From Rubrivivax gelatinosus (lineage in GTDB: Bacteria > Pseudomonadota > Gammaproteobacteria > Burkholderiales > Burkholderiaceae_C): a stretch of DNA of 64,000 bases. Shown here one piece after another: positions 18,451 through 28,711 of this stretch. Within the stretch, counting starts at the first letter, position 1; every line of letters begins with the position of its first letter. The notes beneath the pieces are model-generated. The model saw only the letters and a list, made by a program, of their open reading frames with translations. It had not been told where the DNA came from and made no database searches. Position numbers and translations under genes: made by a program. The DNA is taken from NCBI RefSeq assembly GCF_004340905.1, contig NZ_SLXD01000012.1:124001-188000 (forward strand), written 5' to 3'.

Positions 18451-18951
18451 TCATGGCTGCTGCACCACGTCGGCGACCGGCGCGCCGGTGAGCTGCTCCA
18501 GCTCGGCCGGCGAGAGCTTGAAGACGCCGTGTGGATGCCCGGCGGCCGCCCAGATGAGGTCGAAGCGGAACAGCTCGCGGTCGATCAGCGTGAACGCCGG
18601 CGTCGTGTGCGCCAGCGGCGAGACGCCGCCGATCGAGAAGCCGGTGCGCGCCTTGACGAAGTCGGCGTCGGCGCGGCCCAGCGCGCCGGCGATCGCCGCG
18701 ACCCGCTTCTCGCAGACGCGCCGGTCGCCCGAGGTGACGACCAGCACCGCGCTGTCGTCGGCCTTGCGGCGGAAGATGACGCTCTTGGCGATCTGGCCGA
18801 CCTCGACGCCGAGCGCCGCGGCGGCCTCGGCCGAGGTGCGAGCCGGCGTGTCCAGCCACAGCGGCGGGTGCGGGTGGCCACGTTCGGCCAGGGCGCGCGT
18901 GACGCGCTGGAAACCTTCGGGACGGTCGAGCAGGGAATCGATGGCGTTCAT
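18451..18951 (-). CDS. ybaK: YbaK/EbsC-family aminoacyl-tRNA deacylase
   Basis: 166 residues, YbaK/ProX editing fold. IAKSVIFRRKAD carries the conserved Lys, GFSIGGVSPLAH the G-x-x-P loop. Members hydrolyse mischarged Cys-tRNA(Pro) or Ala-tRNA(Pro); which one is not decided by the motifs. Starts three bases after mvaB, so probably co-transcribed with it. The stop codon is directly followed by the tandem repeat. Confidence 0.85.
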   Translation of the reverse strand: MNAIDSLLDRPEGFQRVTRALAERGHPHPPLWLDTPARTSAEAAAALGVEVGQIAKSVIFRRKADDSAVLVVTSGDRRVCEKRVAAIAGALGRADADFVKARTGFSIGGVSPLAHTTPAFTLIDRELFRFDLIWAAAGHPHGVFKLSPAELEQLTGAPVADVVQQP

Positions 18952-18954
18952 GGT

Positions 18955-19869
18955 TCAGGAAGAGACGGCGACACGCCGCGCCAGCAGCGCGCGCGCGGCG
19001 CGCGAGGCCGTGGGCCGGCCGACGACGCCCGAGATGTAGGCGCCGGCGTCGACCAGTCGGTCCAGGTCCAGCCCGGTGTCGATGCCCAGGCCGTGCAGCA
19101 GGTAGACCACGTCCTCAGTGGCGACGTTGCCGGTCGCGCCCTTGGCATAGGGGCAGCCGCCGAGGCCGGCGATGCTGGTGTCGAAGACGTGCACGCCCAG
19201 GTCCAGGCAGGCCAGGATGTTGGCCAGCGCCTGGCCGTAGGTGTCGTGGAAGTGGCCGCTGACCTCGGCCAGCGGGTAGTGCTTCAGCGCGCGCTCCAGC
19301 GCACGCTGCGCCGCCAGCGGCGTGCCGACGCCGATCGTGTCGGCGATGCCGACGTGGTCGACACCGATGGCCTTCAGGCCAACGACGACACGCTCGACCT
19401 CGTCGGGCGTGACCTCGCCCTGGTAGGGGCAGCCGAGCGCGCAGGACACGGCGCCGCGCACCTTCAGGCCGGCGGCGTGCGCCGCCTCGACGACCGGCGC
19501 GAAACGCTCCAGGCTCTCGGCGATCGAGCAGTTGATGTTGCGCCGGCTGAAGGCCTCGCTGGCGGCGCCGAAGACGACGACCTCGTCGGGGCGCGTGGCC
19601 AGCGCCACTTCCAGGCCCTTCAGGTTGGGCGTCAGCACCGAGTAGCGCACGCCGGCGCGGCGTTCGATGCCGGCCATGACCTGCGCCGCGTCGGCCATCT
19701 GCGGCACCCATTTCGGGCTGACGAAGCTGGTGACCTCGATCTCGCGGCAGCCGGCGTCCTGCAGCCGGCGCACGAGCTCGATCTTCTCGGCGGCGCCGAC
19801 CGGCGCGGCCTCGTTCTGCAGGCCGTCGCGCGGGCCGACCTCGACCAGGGTGACACGGTCCGGTTTCAT
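18955..19869 (-). CDS. mvaB: Hydroxymethylglutaryl-CoA lyase
   Basis: 304 residues, standard length. Splits HMG-CoA to acetoacetate and acetyl-CoA, last step of leucine catabolism. VEVGPRDGLQNE (catalytic Arg/Asp and metal site), SGHFHDTYGQ (metal His pair), and the active-site Cys loop GLGGCPYAKGATGN are intact. 58 bases separate it from mccA. No SD; a TATAGT sits 8 bases before the ATG, suggesting an extra leaderless transcript inside the operon. Confidence 0.95.
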   Translation of the reverse strand: MKPDRVTLVEVGPRDGLQNEAAPVGAAEKIELVRRLQDAGCREIEVTSFVSPKWVPQMADAAQVMAGIERRAGVRYSVLTPNLKGLEVALATRPDEVVVFGAASEAFSRRNINCSIAESLERFAPVVEAAHAAGLKVRGAVSCALGCPYQGEVTPDEVERVVVGLKAIGVDHVGIADTIGVGTPLAAQRALERALKHYPLAEVSGHFHDTYGQALANILACLDLGVHVFDTSIAGLGGCPYAKGATGNVATEDVVYLLHGLGIDTGLDLDRLVDAGAYISGVVGRPTASRAARALLARRVAVSS

Positions 19870-19877
19870 CGCCGGGC

Positions 19878-19883
19878 ACTATA
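19878..19883 (-). promoter_or_regulatory. -10-like TATAGT directly upstream of mvaB
   Basis: TATAGT on the minus strand, 8 bases before the mvaB ATG. No clear -35 and no SD. Part of a recurring pattern in this window. Confidence 0.4.
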
Positions 19884-19927
19884 GCGAGCACCGGATCGCC
19901 AGGCCGGCAGCCGGGTCCGCGCCCGGT

Positions 19928-21934
<2,007 letters not shown>

Positions 21935-21960
21935 CGGCTCTCTCTCGGCTGCGAGCGGGT

Positions 21961-22557
21961 TCAGGACGGGCGTGGCCGCCAGCGCGCCAGCAGCCCCTTG
22001 AGGAAGCGCCAGAGCACGACGACGACGACGATGCACACGACGGTGGCCAGCGCGACGGCGACGATCGCCGCCACCGGGTGCTGCCAGGCCAGCCACAGCA
22101 GCGCCGGCACCATCGCGTCGCCGGCCAGCGACAGCGCGACGTTGCTGAAGGGCTCGGGCGAGGTGTTGGCCGCGGCGCGCACGCTGGCCTTGGCGGCGTG
22201 CGCGCTGGCCGCCAGCCCGCCACCCAGCAGCGCCGCGAGCAGCGTCCAGGTCGCCGAGTCGGCACCGATCGCCGCCGCGGCCAGCGCCGCGCCGGCGGGG
22301 ATGCGCAGCAGCGTCTGCACGCCGTCCCAGACGGTGTCGACGGCGGGGATCTTGTCGGCCAGGAACTCGACCGCGCTCATCAGGCCGCTGGCGCCCAGCA
22401 CCAGCGGCTGCTGCAGGATCTGCAGCCCCGGCGGCAGTTCGACCCAGCCGAGGAAACCGACGGCGCCGGTGATGAACAGCACCGCGTACAGGCGCAGCCC
22501 GCTGGCCCAGCCGAGTGCGGCGGCCAGCGCGACGAGCTGCGTCGTGTCCAGGTTCAT
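21961..22557 (-). CDS. DUF4126 membrane protein
   Basis: 198 residues with about five hydrophobic helices, e.g. LRLYAVLFITGAVGFLGW and VVCIVVVVVLWRFLKGLL. Matches DUF4126, small inner-membrane proteins of unknown role. Its ATG overlaps the liuC stop (ATGA) and its stop lies 26 bases before mccA, so it is fully embedded in the leucine operon. A link to the pathway (for example substrate or product movement) is speculation. Confidence 0.78.
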   Translation of the reverse strand: MNLDTTQLVALAAALGWASGLRLYAVLFITGAVGFLGWVELPPGLQILQQPLVLGASGLMSAVEFLADKIPAVDTVWDGVQTLLRIPAGAALAAAAIGADSATWTLLAALLGGGLAASAHAAKASVRAAANTSPEPFSNVALSLAGDAMVPALLWLAWQHPVAAIVAVALATVVCIVVVVVLWRFLKGLLARWRPRPS

Positions 22558-23333
22558 CGCCAGGCCGGATCGCGTTTGCCGAGGAAGGCCGAGACGCCTT
22601 CGCGGCCTTCCGAGCCGGCACGCGCGTCGGCGATGCGGCGCGCGGTGTCGGCGCGCAGCGCGGCGTCGATCTCGCGGCCGGCCAGGTCCTGCACCAGGCG
22701 TTTGCAGGCGCGCACGGCCTGGGGGCCGTTGGCGGCGATGGTGGTGACGAGTTCGGCGACCTTGGCGTCCAGCGCCTCGGGTGCGACGCATTCGTGCACG
22801 AAACCCAGCGCCTTCGCTTCGGCGGCGCTGAAACGCTCCGCGGTGACGAAGAAGCGCCGCGCCGCCTGCTCGCCGAGCGCACGCACGACGTAGGGGCCGA
22901 TCGTCGCCGGCAGCAGCCCGAGCCGGGCTTCGCTGAGGCAGAACTGCATGCCCTCCGCGGCGACGAGGATGTCGCAGACCGCGGCCAGCCCGACACCGCC
23001 GGCGTAGCAGTCGCCGTGCAGCCGGCCGATCACCGGTACCGGGCAGCGCCAGACGGTCCACAGCATCTCGGCCAGGCGCGCGGCGTCGGCCTGGTTCTCG
23101 TCCCAGGAGTAGCCGGCCATCGCACGCATCCAGCCCAGGTCGGCGCCGGCGCAGAAGGCCTTGCCGCGGCCACCCAGCACGACGACCCGCAGCGCCTCGT
23201 CGGCGGCGAAAGCGGCGAAGGCCGCCGTCAGCTCGGCGACGACGCCGTCGTTGAAGGCGTTGCGCACTTCCGGCCGGTTCAGCCAGACCTCGGCGACGGC
23301 GGCCGAGGGGCGTCGGATCTCCAGCGTGTCCAT
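22554..23333 (-). CDS. liuC: Methylglutaconyl-CoA hydratase (enoyl-CoA hydratase family)
   Basis: 259 residues, crotonase fold. Oxyanion-hole segments FCAGADLGWM and YAGGVGLAAVCD are intact, and LSEARLGLLPATIGPYV carries the catalytic-loop Glu. Placement between mccB and mccA identifies it as the hydratase converting 3-methylglutaconyl-CoA to HMG-CoA. ATG 23333 chosen; a GTG at 23345 overlapping the mccB stop would add four residues and is equally possible. Confidence 0.9.
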   Translation of the reverse strand: MDTLEIRRPSAAVAEVWLNRPEVRNAFNDGVVAELTAAFAAFAADEALRVVVLGGRGKAFCAGADLGWMRAMAGYSWDENQADAARLAEMLWTVWRCPVPVIGRLHGDCYAGGVGLAAVCDILVAAEGMQFCLSEARLGLLPATIGPYVVRALGEQAARRFFVTAERFSAAEAKALGFVHECVAPEALDAKVAELVTTIAANGPQAVRACKRLVQDLAGREIDAALRADTARRIADARAGSEGREGVSAFLGKRDPAWR

Positions 23334-23341
23334 CGCGGCGC

Positions 23342-24952
23342 TCACATGCGGAAGACGCCGAAACGCGGCGTCTCGGGAATCGGCGCGTTGAGGCTGGCCG
23401 ACAGCGCCAGCGCGAGCACCCGCCGCGTGTCGGCCGGGTCGATGATGCCGTCGTCCCAGAGCCGGGCGCTGGCGTAGTACGGATGCGCCTGGCGCGCGAA
23501 CTGTTCGAGGATCGGCTGCCTGAAGGCCGCCTCGTCCTCGGCCGACCAGGCGCCGCCCTTGGCCTCGATGGCGTCGCGGCGCACGGTGGCCAGCACGCTG
23601 GCGGCCTGCTCGCCACCCATCACGCCGATGCGCGCGTTCGGCCACATCCACAGCAGCCGCGGGCCGTAGGCGCGGCCGCACATGCCGTAGTTGCCGGCGC
23701 CGAAGCTGCCGCCGATGATCACCGTGAACTTGGGTACCGTCGCCGTCGCCACCGCGGTGACCATCTTCGCGCCGTGTTTGGCGATGCCCTCGGCCTCGGC
23801 CTTGCGGCCGACCATGAAGCCGGTGATGTTCTGCAGGAACACGAGCGGCACGCGGCGCTGGCAGCACAGCTCGATGAAATGCGCGCCCTTCATCGCGCTC
23901 TCGGAGAACAGCACGCCGTTGTTGGCGACGATGCCCACCGGCATGCCCTCCAGGTGCGCGAAGCCGGTGACCAGCGTCGTGCCGTAACGCGCCTTGAACT
24001 CGTCGAACTCCGAGCCGTCGACCAGGCGCGCGATGACCTCGTGCACGTCGAAGGGCTTGCGCGCGTCGGTCGGGATGACGCCGTGCAGCTCGGCCGGGTC
24101 GAACAGCGGCGGCCGCGGCGGCTGCAGGCGCAGCGGGGCGGGCTTCTTCCAGTTGAGCTGGGCGACCACCGCGCGCGCGATCGCCAGCGCGTGCAGGTCG
24201 TTCTCGGCCAGGTGGTCGGCGACGCCCGACAGCCGCGTGTGCACGTCGCCGCCGCCCAGGTCCTCGGCGCTGACGACTTCGCCGGTGGCGGCCTTCACCA
24301 GCGGCGGGCCGCCGAGGAAGATCGTGCCCTGGTGGCGCACGATGATGGTCTCGTCGCTCATCGCCGGCACGTAGGCACCGCCGGCGGTGCACGAGCCCAT
24401 CACGACGGCGATCTGCGGGATGCCCAGCGCCGACATCTGCGCCTGGTTGTAGAAGATGCGGCCGAAGTGATCCCGATCGGGGAAGACCTCGTCCTGGTTG
24501 GGCAGGTTGGCGCCGCCGGAGTCGACGAGGTAGACGCAGGGCAGGCGGTTCTCCTGCGCGATCTCCTGCGCACGCAGGTGCTTCTTCACCGTGACGGGAT
24601 AGTAGGTGCCGCCCTTCACGGTGGCGTCGTTGCAGACGACCATGCACTCGACGCCGCTGACGCGGCCGATGCCGGCGATGAGCCCGCCGCCGGGCGCGGC
24701 GCCGTCGTACAGGCCGAGGCCGGCGAGCGCGCCGATCTCCAGGAACGGCGTGTCGGGGTCGAGCAGCATCTCGACGCGCTCGCGCGGCAGCAGCTTGCCG
24801 CGTGCCGCGTGCTTCGCACGCGCGGCCTCGCCGCCGCCCTCGGCGATGCGTGCAAGCTGGGCGTTCAGATCGCCGACGAGCTGGCGCATCGCCAGCGCGC
24901 TGGCCTGGAACTCCTCCGAGCGCGGGTTGAGCTGCGAGTTCAGGACCGGCAC
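23342..24952 (-). CDS. mccB: 3-methylcrotonyl-CoA carboxylase, carboxyltransferase beta subunit
   Basis: 536 residues, normal length. Carboxyltransferase halves are visible: [20 protein letters not shown] and [16 protein letters not shown] in the first, [13 protein letters not shown] and [16 protein letters not shown] in the second. GTG start at 24952 has AGGAGA nine bases upstream. First gene of the leucine-catabolism operon, with a LiuR-type box 42 bases upstream of the start. Confidence 0.95.
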   Translation of the reverse strand: MPVLNSQLNPRSEEFQASALAMRQLVGDLNAQLARIAEGGGEAARAKHAARGKLLPRERVEMLLDPDTPFLEIGALAGLGLYDGAAPGGGLIAGIGRVSGVECMVVCNDATVKGGTYYPVTVKKHLRAQEIAQENRLPCVYLVDSGGANLPNQDEVFPDRDHFGRIFYNQAQMSALGIPQIAVVMGSCTAGGAYVPAMSDETIIVRHQGTIFLGGPPLVKAATGEVVSAEDLGGGDVHTRLSGVADHLAENDLHALAIARAVVAQLNWKKPAPLRLQPPRPPLFDPAELHGVIPTDARKPFDVHEVIARLVDGSEFDEFKARYGTTLVTGFAHLEGMPVGIVANNGVLFSESAMKGAHFIELCCQRRVPLVFLQNITGFMVGRKAEAEGIAKHGAKMVTAVATATVPKFTVIIGGSFGAGNYGMCGRAYGPRLLWMWPNARIGVMGGEQAASVLATVRRDAIEAKGGAWSAEDEAAFRQPILEQFARQAHPYYASARLWDDGIIDPADTRRVLALALSASLNAPIPETPRFGVFRM

Positions 24953-24992
24953 GGTGTCTCCTGGCAGGGTCGGCCGCCGGCGGGCGCGGCCG

Positions 24993-25016
24993 ATTGACGT
25001 TTACGTTAACGTCAAT
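24993..25016 (-). promoter_or_regulatory. LiuR-type operator upstream of mccB
   Basis: Inverted repeat ATTGACGTT-N6-AACGTCAAT; ACGT cores at 24997, 25003 and 25009 (6-bp spacing). Same pattern at 37222-37243, 37702-37717 and 58459-58480. Matches the MerR-family LiuR operator style known from proteobacterial leucine-catabolism regulons. Confidence 0.85.
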
Positions 25017-25114
25017 TCTGGCAGCGCCCCGCCGCCCCCGCCTCAGGGACGGCCCGGAGACCGGGCGCCGCCGAGGTCGTTCCTCGGGTAAACGCACGCG
25101 CATGGGGCCGGGCG

Positions 25115-25120
25115 TAGCAT
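25115..25120 (+). promoter_or_regulatory. -10-like TAGCAT, leaderless position
   Basis: TAGCAT lies 6 bases before the ATG at 25127; no SD is present. Confidence 0.35.
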
Positions 25121-25126
25121 GGGCTC

Positions 25127-25747
25127 ATGTTGTGGTTCGAAGCGTCGCTCGCCGCCGTGGTGATCGCCGTGGCACTGGCGATGCGGCCCTGGCGCGGTGT
25201 CGGGCCTCAAGGGCCGCCCTGGCCCTGGCTGGCCTGGGCCGCCACCCTGCCGCTGATGTGGGGCGCCGACCGCTTCGCCGACAGCGCGGTCGCACAGCCG
25301 CTGTCCGGCGCCTGCCTGCTGATGCTGATGATGGGCTGGCCGCTGGCGGTGCTGGCGCTGGTGCCGGTCGCGCTGGTGACGATGTTCGCCGGCGGCCTGA
25401 CACCCGAGGCCGGCCTCGAACGTTTCGTCTGGCTGGGCCTGGTGCCGGCGACGATGGCGGTCGTGCTCGGTGCCGCGGTGCGGCGCTGGCTGCCCAAGCA
25501 CCTGTTCGTCTACATCCTGGGCCGCGGCTTCTTCGTCACCGCGGCCGCCGGCGCCCTGGCCGGTGCGCTGGCCGCAGCGCTGCACCCGCCGCCGAGCGGC
25601 CTGGGTGGCGACGATCTGGTGCTGGCCCGCTGGCTCGCCGCCTGGGGCGACGCCTGGCTGGCCGGCATCCTGGTCGCGATCTTCGTCGCCTTCCGCCCGC
25701 ACTGGCTGGCGACCTACACCGACCGGCTCTACCTTCCGAAAGTGTGA
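25127..25747 (+). CDS. Integral membrane protein, possibly COG3235/ECF-permease-like
   Basis: 206 residues with about six hydrophobic helices. Blocks such as MLMMGWPLAVLALVPVALV and KHLFVYILGRGFFVTAAAG resemble the COG3235 group often named energy-coupling-factor-type permease, but the CbiM-like N-terminal metal motif is absent and no ATPase or T component is adjacent. The only plus-strand gene between 17 and 43 kb. No SD; -10-like TAGCAT 6 bases upstream. Its TGA is the first base block of a perfect 18-bp inverted repeat shared with trkH. Confidence 0.6.
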   Translation: MLWFEASLAAVVIAVALAMRPWRGVGPQGPPWPWLAWAATLPLMWGADRFADSAVAQPLSGACLLMLMMGWPLAVLALVPVALVTMFAGGLTPEAGLERFVWLGLVPATMAVVLGAAVRRWLPKHLFVYILGRGFFVTAAAGALAGALAAALHPPPSGLGGDDLVLARWLAAWGDAWLAGILVAIFVAFRPHWLATYTDRLYLPKV

Positions 25748-25825
25748 GCCCCGGCCGCCTGGCGGCCCTTTGCAAGGCGCGCAGGGCCAGGGGCCCTGCT
25801 CTTCGCTAGGCGGCCGGGGCTCACA
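25743..25825. repeat. 83-bp palindrome between two convergent stop codons (bidirectional terminator candidate)
   Basis: Perfect 18-bp arms, TGTGAGCCCCGGCCGCCT (25743-25760) and its reverse complement (25808-25825), with a nested GCAGGGCC-AGG-style GGCCCTGC hairpin inside. The left arm contains the TGA of the membrane-protein gene; the right arm ends one base before the trkH stop. No U-tract. Inner segment GGGCCAG...CTTCGC-N-AGGCG is shared with 57456-57487. Confidence 0.9.
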
Positions 25826-25826
25826 G

Positions 25827-27281
25827 TCAATCTCGCCAGAAGGCGGGCATGAACAGCACCAGCACAGTCAGCAGCTCCAGCCGCCCGACGAGCATCGCGA
25901 AAGCGCAGATCCAGGTCTGCAGGTCGCTCAGGCTGCCGTAGTTGACCGCCGGGCCGACCTCGCCGAGGCCGGGGCCGATGTTGTTGACGCAGGCGATGAC
26001 GGCGGTGAAGGCCGTCACCGGCTCCAGCCCGGTGGCCAGCAGCGCCATCGTCAGGCCGACCAGCACCGCGCCGTAGGTCATCATGTAGCCGATGACGTTC
26101 TGCATCGTGCGGTCGCTGATCGCCCGGCCGTTGAGCACGACGGGGTTGACGACGTTGGGATGCACGATGCGCACGAACTCGTGGCGCGCCTGCTTGAGCA
26201 GCAGGATCAGCCGGACCATCTTGATGCCGCCGCCGGTCGAGCCGGCGCAGGTGGCGAAGCAGCCCAGCAGGATCATCCACAACGACGCGAACAGCGGCCA
26301 CTGCGCGTAGTCGTAGGTCGCGTAGCCGGCGGTCGTGGCCACCGAGACGACGTGGAACACCGAGTGGCGCAGCGCCAGCGACAGGCTGTCGTAGGCGCCG
26401 CTGGCCCACAGGTACAGCGCGATGAGCACCGCGCTGCCGAGCACGACGAGGTAGAAGGCGCGCGCTTCGGCGTTGCGCCACAGCGGCGCCGGCGAACGCT
26501 CGCGCCAGACGACGTAGTACATCGTCAGGTTCACGCCCGACAGCATCATGAAGACGATCGCCACGGCCTCGATGTCGCGCGAGTTCCAGTGGCCGAAGCT
26601 GGCGTCGTAGGACGAGAAGCCGCCGAGGCTGACGGTGGAGCCCGTGTGCACGAAGGCGTCGAACCAGCTCATGCCGGCGGCACGGTAGGCCAGCGCGCAG
26701 GCCAGCGACAGCAGCACGTAGACGCCCCAGATCGCACGCGCGGTGTCGGCGATGCGCGGCGTCAGCTTGCTGTCCTTCATCGGGCCGGTGACCTCGGCGC
26801 GGAACAGCTGCGAGCCGCCGATGCCCAGCATCGGCAGGATGGCCACCGCCAGCACGATGATGCCCAGCCCGCCGACCCAGGTCATCAGGCAGCGCCAGAC
26901 GTGCACCGCGCCGGGCATCGCGTCCAGCCCCGAGAAGGCCGTGCCGCCCGAGGCGGTGAGCGCCGAGACGGCCTCGAAGTAGACGTCGGTGACCGAAGCC
27001 TCGGGCAGCATCAGCGCCAGCGGCAGCGCGCCGAAGGCCGGCAGCACGGTCCAGGTCAGGCCGACGAGCAGGAAGCCGTCACGCGGCTGCAGGTCGCGTC
27101 GGAAGCGCCGCGTCATCAGGCTGGCGGCAGCGCCGATGGCGAAGCTGGTGGCCGCCGCCTTGACCAGCGCGTCGACGACCGGCTCGCCGGCATAGACGGC
27201 CCAGGCCAGCGGCACCAGCATCAGCAGCGAGAACCCCGCCACCATGCGGCCGATCAGCGCGACGACGGCAAGCGCATCCAT
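25827..27281 (-). CDS. trkH: Trk potassium uptake membrane subunit TrkH
   Basis: 484 residues, normal length, about 10-12 helices. Selectivity-loop segments of the four pore repeats are visible: TASGGTAFSGLD, HTGSTVSLGGFSS, VATTAGYATYD, and NNIGPGLGEVGP. CAGSTGGGIKMVR is the familiar TrkH loop. Imports K+ with the TrkA gating subunit, encoded 8 bases upstream. Confidence 0.93.
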   Translation of the reverse strand: MDALAVVALIGRMVAGFSLLMLVPLAWAVYAGEPVVDALVKAAATSFAIGAAASLMTRRFRRDLQPRDGFLLVGLTWTVLPAFGALPLALMLPEASVTDVYFEAVSALTASGGTAFSGLDAMPGAVHVWRCLMTWVGGLGIIVLAVAILPMLGIGGSQLFRAEVTGPMKDSKLTPRIADTARAIWGVYVLLSLACALAYRAAGMSWFDAFVHTGSTVSLGGFSSYDASFGHWNSRDIEAVAIVFMMLSGVNLTMYYVVWRERSPAPLWRNAEARAFYLVVLGSAVLIALYLWASGAYDSLSLALRHSVFHVVSVATTAGYATYDYAQWPLFASLWMILLGCFATCAGSTGGGIKMVRLILLLKQARHEFVRIVHPNVVNPVVLNGRAISDRTMQNVIGYMMTYGAVLVGLTMALLATGLEPVTAFTAVIACVNNIGPGLGEVGPAVNYGSLSDLQTWICAFAMLVGRLELLTVLVLFMPAFWRD

Positions 27282-27289
27282 CGCCGGGC

Positions 27290-28711
27290 TCAGAAGAAGA
27301 AGGTGGCCGACACCTGGAACAGGCGTTCGACCTCGCGCAGCAGGCGTTTGGTCGGCACGAAGACGATGACGTGGTCGCCGGTCTGCACCACCGTGTCGTG
27401 GTGGGCGATCAGCACCTCGGCGCGCGCGCGCTGGCGCCGGCCATCGGCGTCCTCCAGCCCGCGCACGATGGCGCCGACCTGGGCACCGGCCGGCAGCGCG
27501 ATCTCGTCGATGCGCCGGCCGGCCATGCGGCAGGTCTTGCGGTCGCCGCGCACCACGCCTTCCAGCGCCTCGGCAGCGCCGTGGCGCAGGCTGTGCACGG
27601 CCTCGACGTCGCCGCGGCGCACGTAGGCCAGCAGCTCGCCGATGACGGTCTGCGCCGGCGAGATCGCGATGTCGATCTGCCCGCCCTGAACGAGGTCGGC
27701 GTAGGCCTGGCGGTTGATCAGCGAGAACACGCGCCGCGCGCCCAGCCGCTTGGCCAGCAGGCAGGCCATGATGTTGTCCTCGTCGTCGTCGGTCAGCGCG
27801 AGGAACAGGTCCATGTCGCGCACGCCTTCGCTTTCGAGCAGATCCTCGTCGGTGACGTCGCCCTCGAGCACCAGCACGGGCGCCGGCAGCTCGGTGGCCA
27901 GGTACTCGCAGCGCGTGCGGCCGCGTTCGATCAGCTTGATGCGGTAGGTGGCCTGCAGCTCGCGCGCCAGCCGCAGCCCGACCTTGCCCCCGCCACCGAT
28001 CATCAGCCGGCGCACCGGCTCGACGCGCGGCGCCAGCGCGTGCAGCACGCGGCGGATGTCGGCGGTGGCGGCAAGCACGAAGACCTCGTCGCCGGGCTCG
28101 ATGCGCGTGTCGCCGCCCAGCGGGTCGACGACCTTGTCGCCGCGGTAGACGGCGACCACGCGCATCGGCGCGCTGGGCGCCAGTGCGGGGATCTCCGACA
28201 GGCAGTGCTGCACCAGCGGCGCGCCGGGGCCGGCGCGCACCGCGATCAGGCTCACCAGCCCGTCGGCGAACTCCAGCACCTGCAGCGCCTCGGGGTACTC
28301 GATGAGCTTGCGGATGTAGGCGGTGACGCTCTGCTCCGGGCAGATCACCTGGTTGACCGCGAAGCCGCCGTCGCGGCCCAGCAGCGTGCTGCCGTCGACG
28401 AACTCGGGGCTGCGCAGCCGGGCGATCGTGGTCGGCACGCTGAAGGCGTCGTGCGCGACCTTGCAGGCGACGAGGTTGGTCTCGTCCAGCGGCGCGCACG
28501 AGATCAGCATGTCGGCGTCCTCGATGCCGGCTTCGCGCAGCACGCTGGGCTGGATCCCGTTGCCGACGACGCCACGCAGGTCCAGACGATCCTGCAGCTC
28601 GCGCAGCCGCGCGGGGTCGGTGTCGATGATCGTGATGTCGTTACGCTCCGACAGCAGACTCGCGGCGACGCTTTGCCCGACGCGCCCGGCGCCGAGGATC
28701 AGGATCTTCAT
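27290..28711 (-). CDS. trkA: Trk potassium uptake regulatory NAD-binding subunit TrkA
   Basis: 473 residues with two RCK repeats: Rossmann GAGRVGQSVA (residue 7) and GGGGKVGLRLA (~238), each followed by an RCK_C domain. Controls TrkH by nucleotide binding on the cytoplasmic side. ATG overlaps the DUF3482 stop; GATAAT lies 8 bases upstream within the GTPase gene, so a separate leaderless trkAH transcript is possible. Confidence 0.93.
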   Translation of the reverse strand: MKILILGAGRVGQSVAASLLSERNDITIIDTDPARLRELQDRLDLRGVVGNGIQPSVLREAGIEDADMLISCAPLDETNLVACKVAHDAFSVPTTIARLRSPEFVDGSTLLGRDGGFAVNQVICPEQSVTAYIRKLIEYPEALQVLEFADGLVSLIAVRAGPGAPLVQHCLSEIPALAPSAPMRVVAVYRGDKVVDPLGGDTRIEPGDEVFVLAATADIRRVLHALAPRVEPVRRLMIGGGGKVGLRLARELQATYRIKLIERGRTRCEYLATELPAPVLVLEGDVTDEDLLESEGVRDMDLFLALTDDDEDNIMACLLAKRLGARRVFSLINRQAYADLVQGGQIDIAISPAQTVIGELLAYVRRGDVEAVHSLRHGAAEALEGVVRGDRKTCRMAGRRIDEIALPAGAQVGAIVRGLEDADGRRQRARAEVLIAHHDTVVQTGDHVIVFVPTKRLLREVERLFQVSATFFF

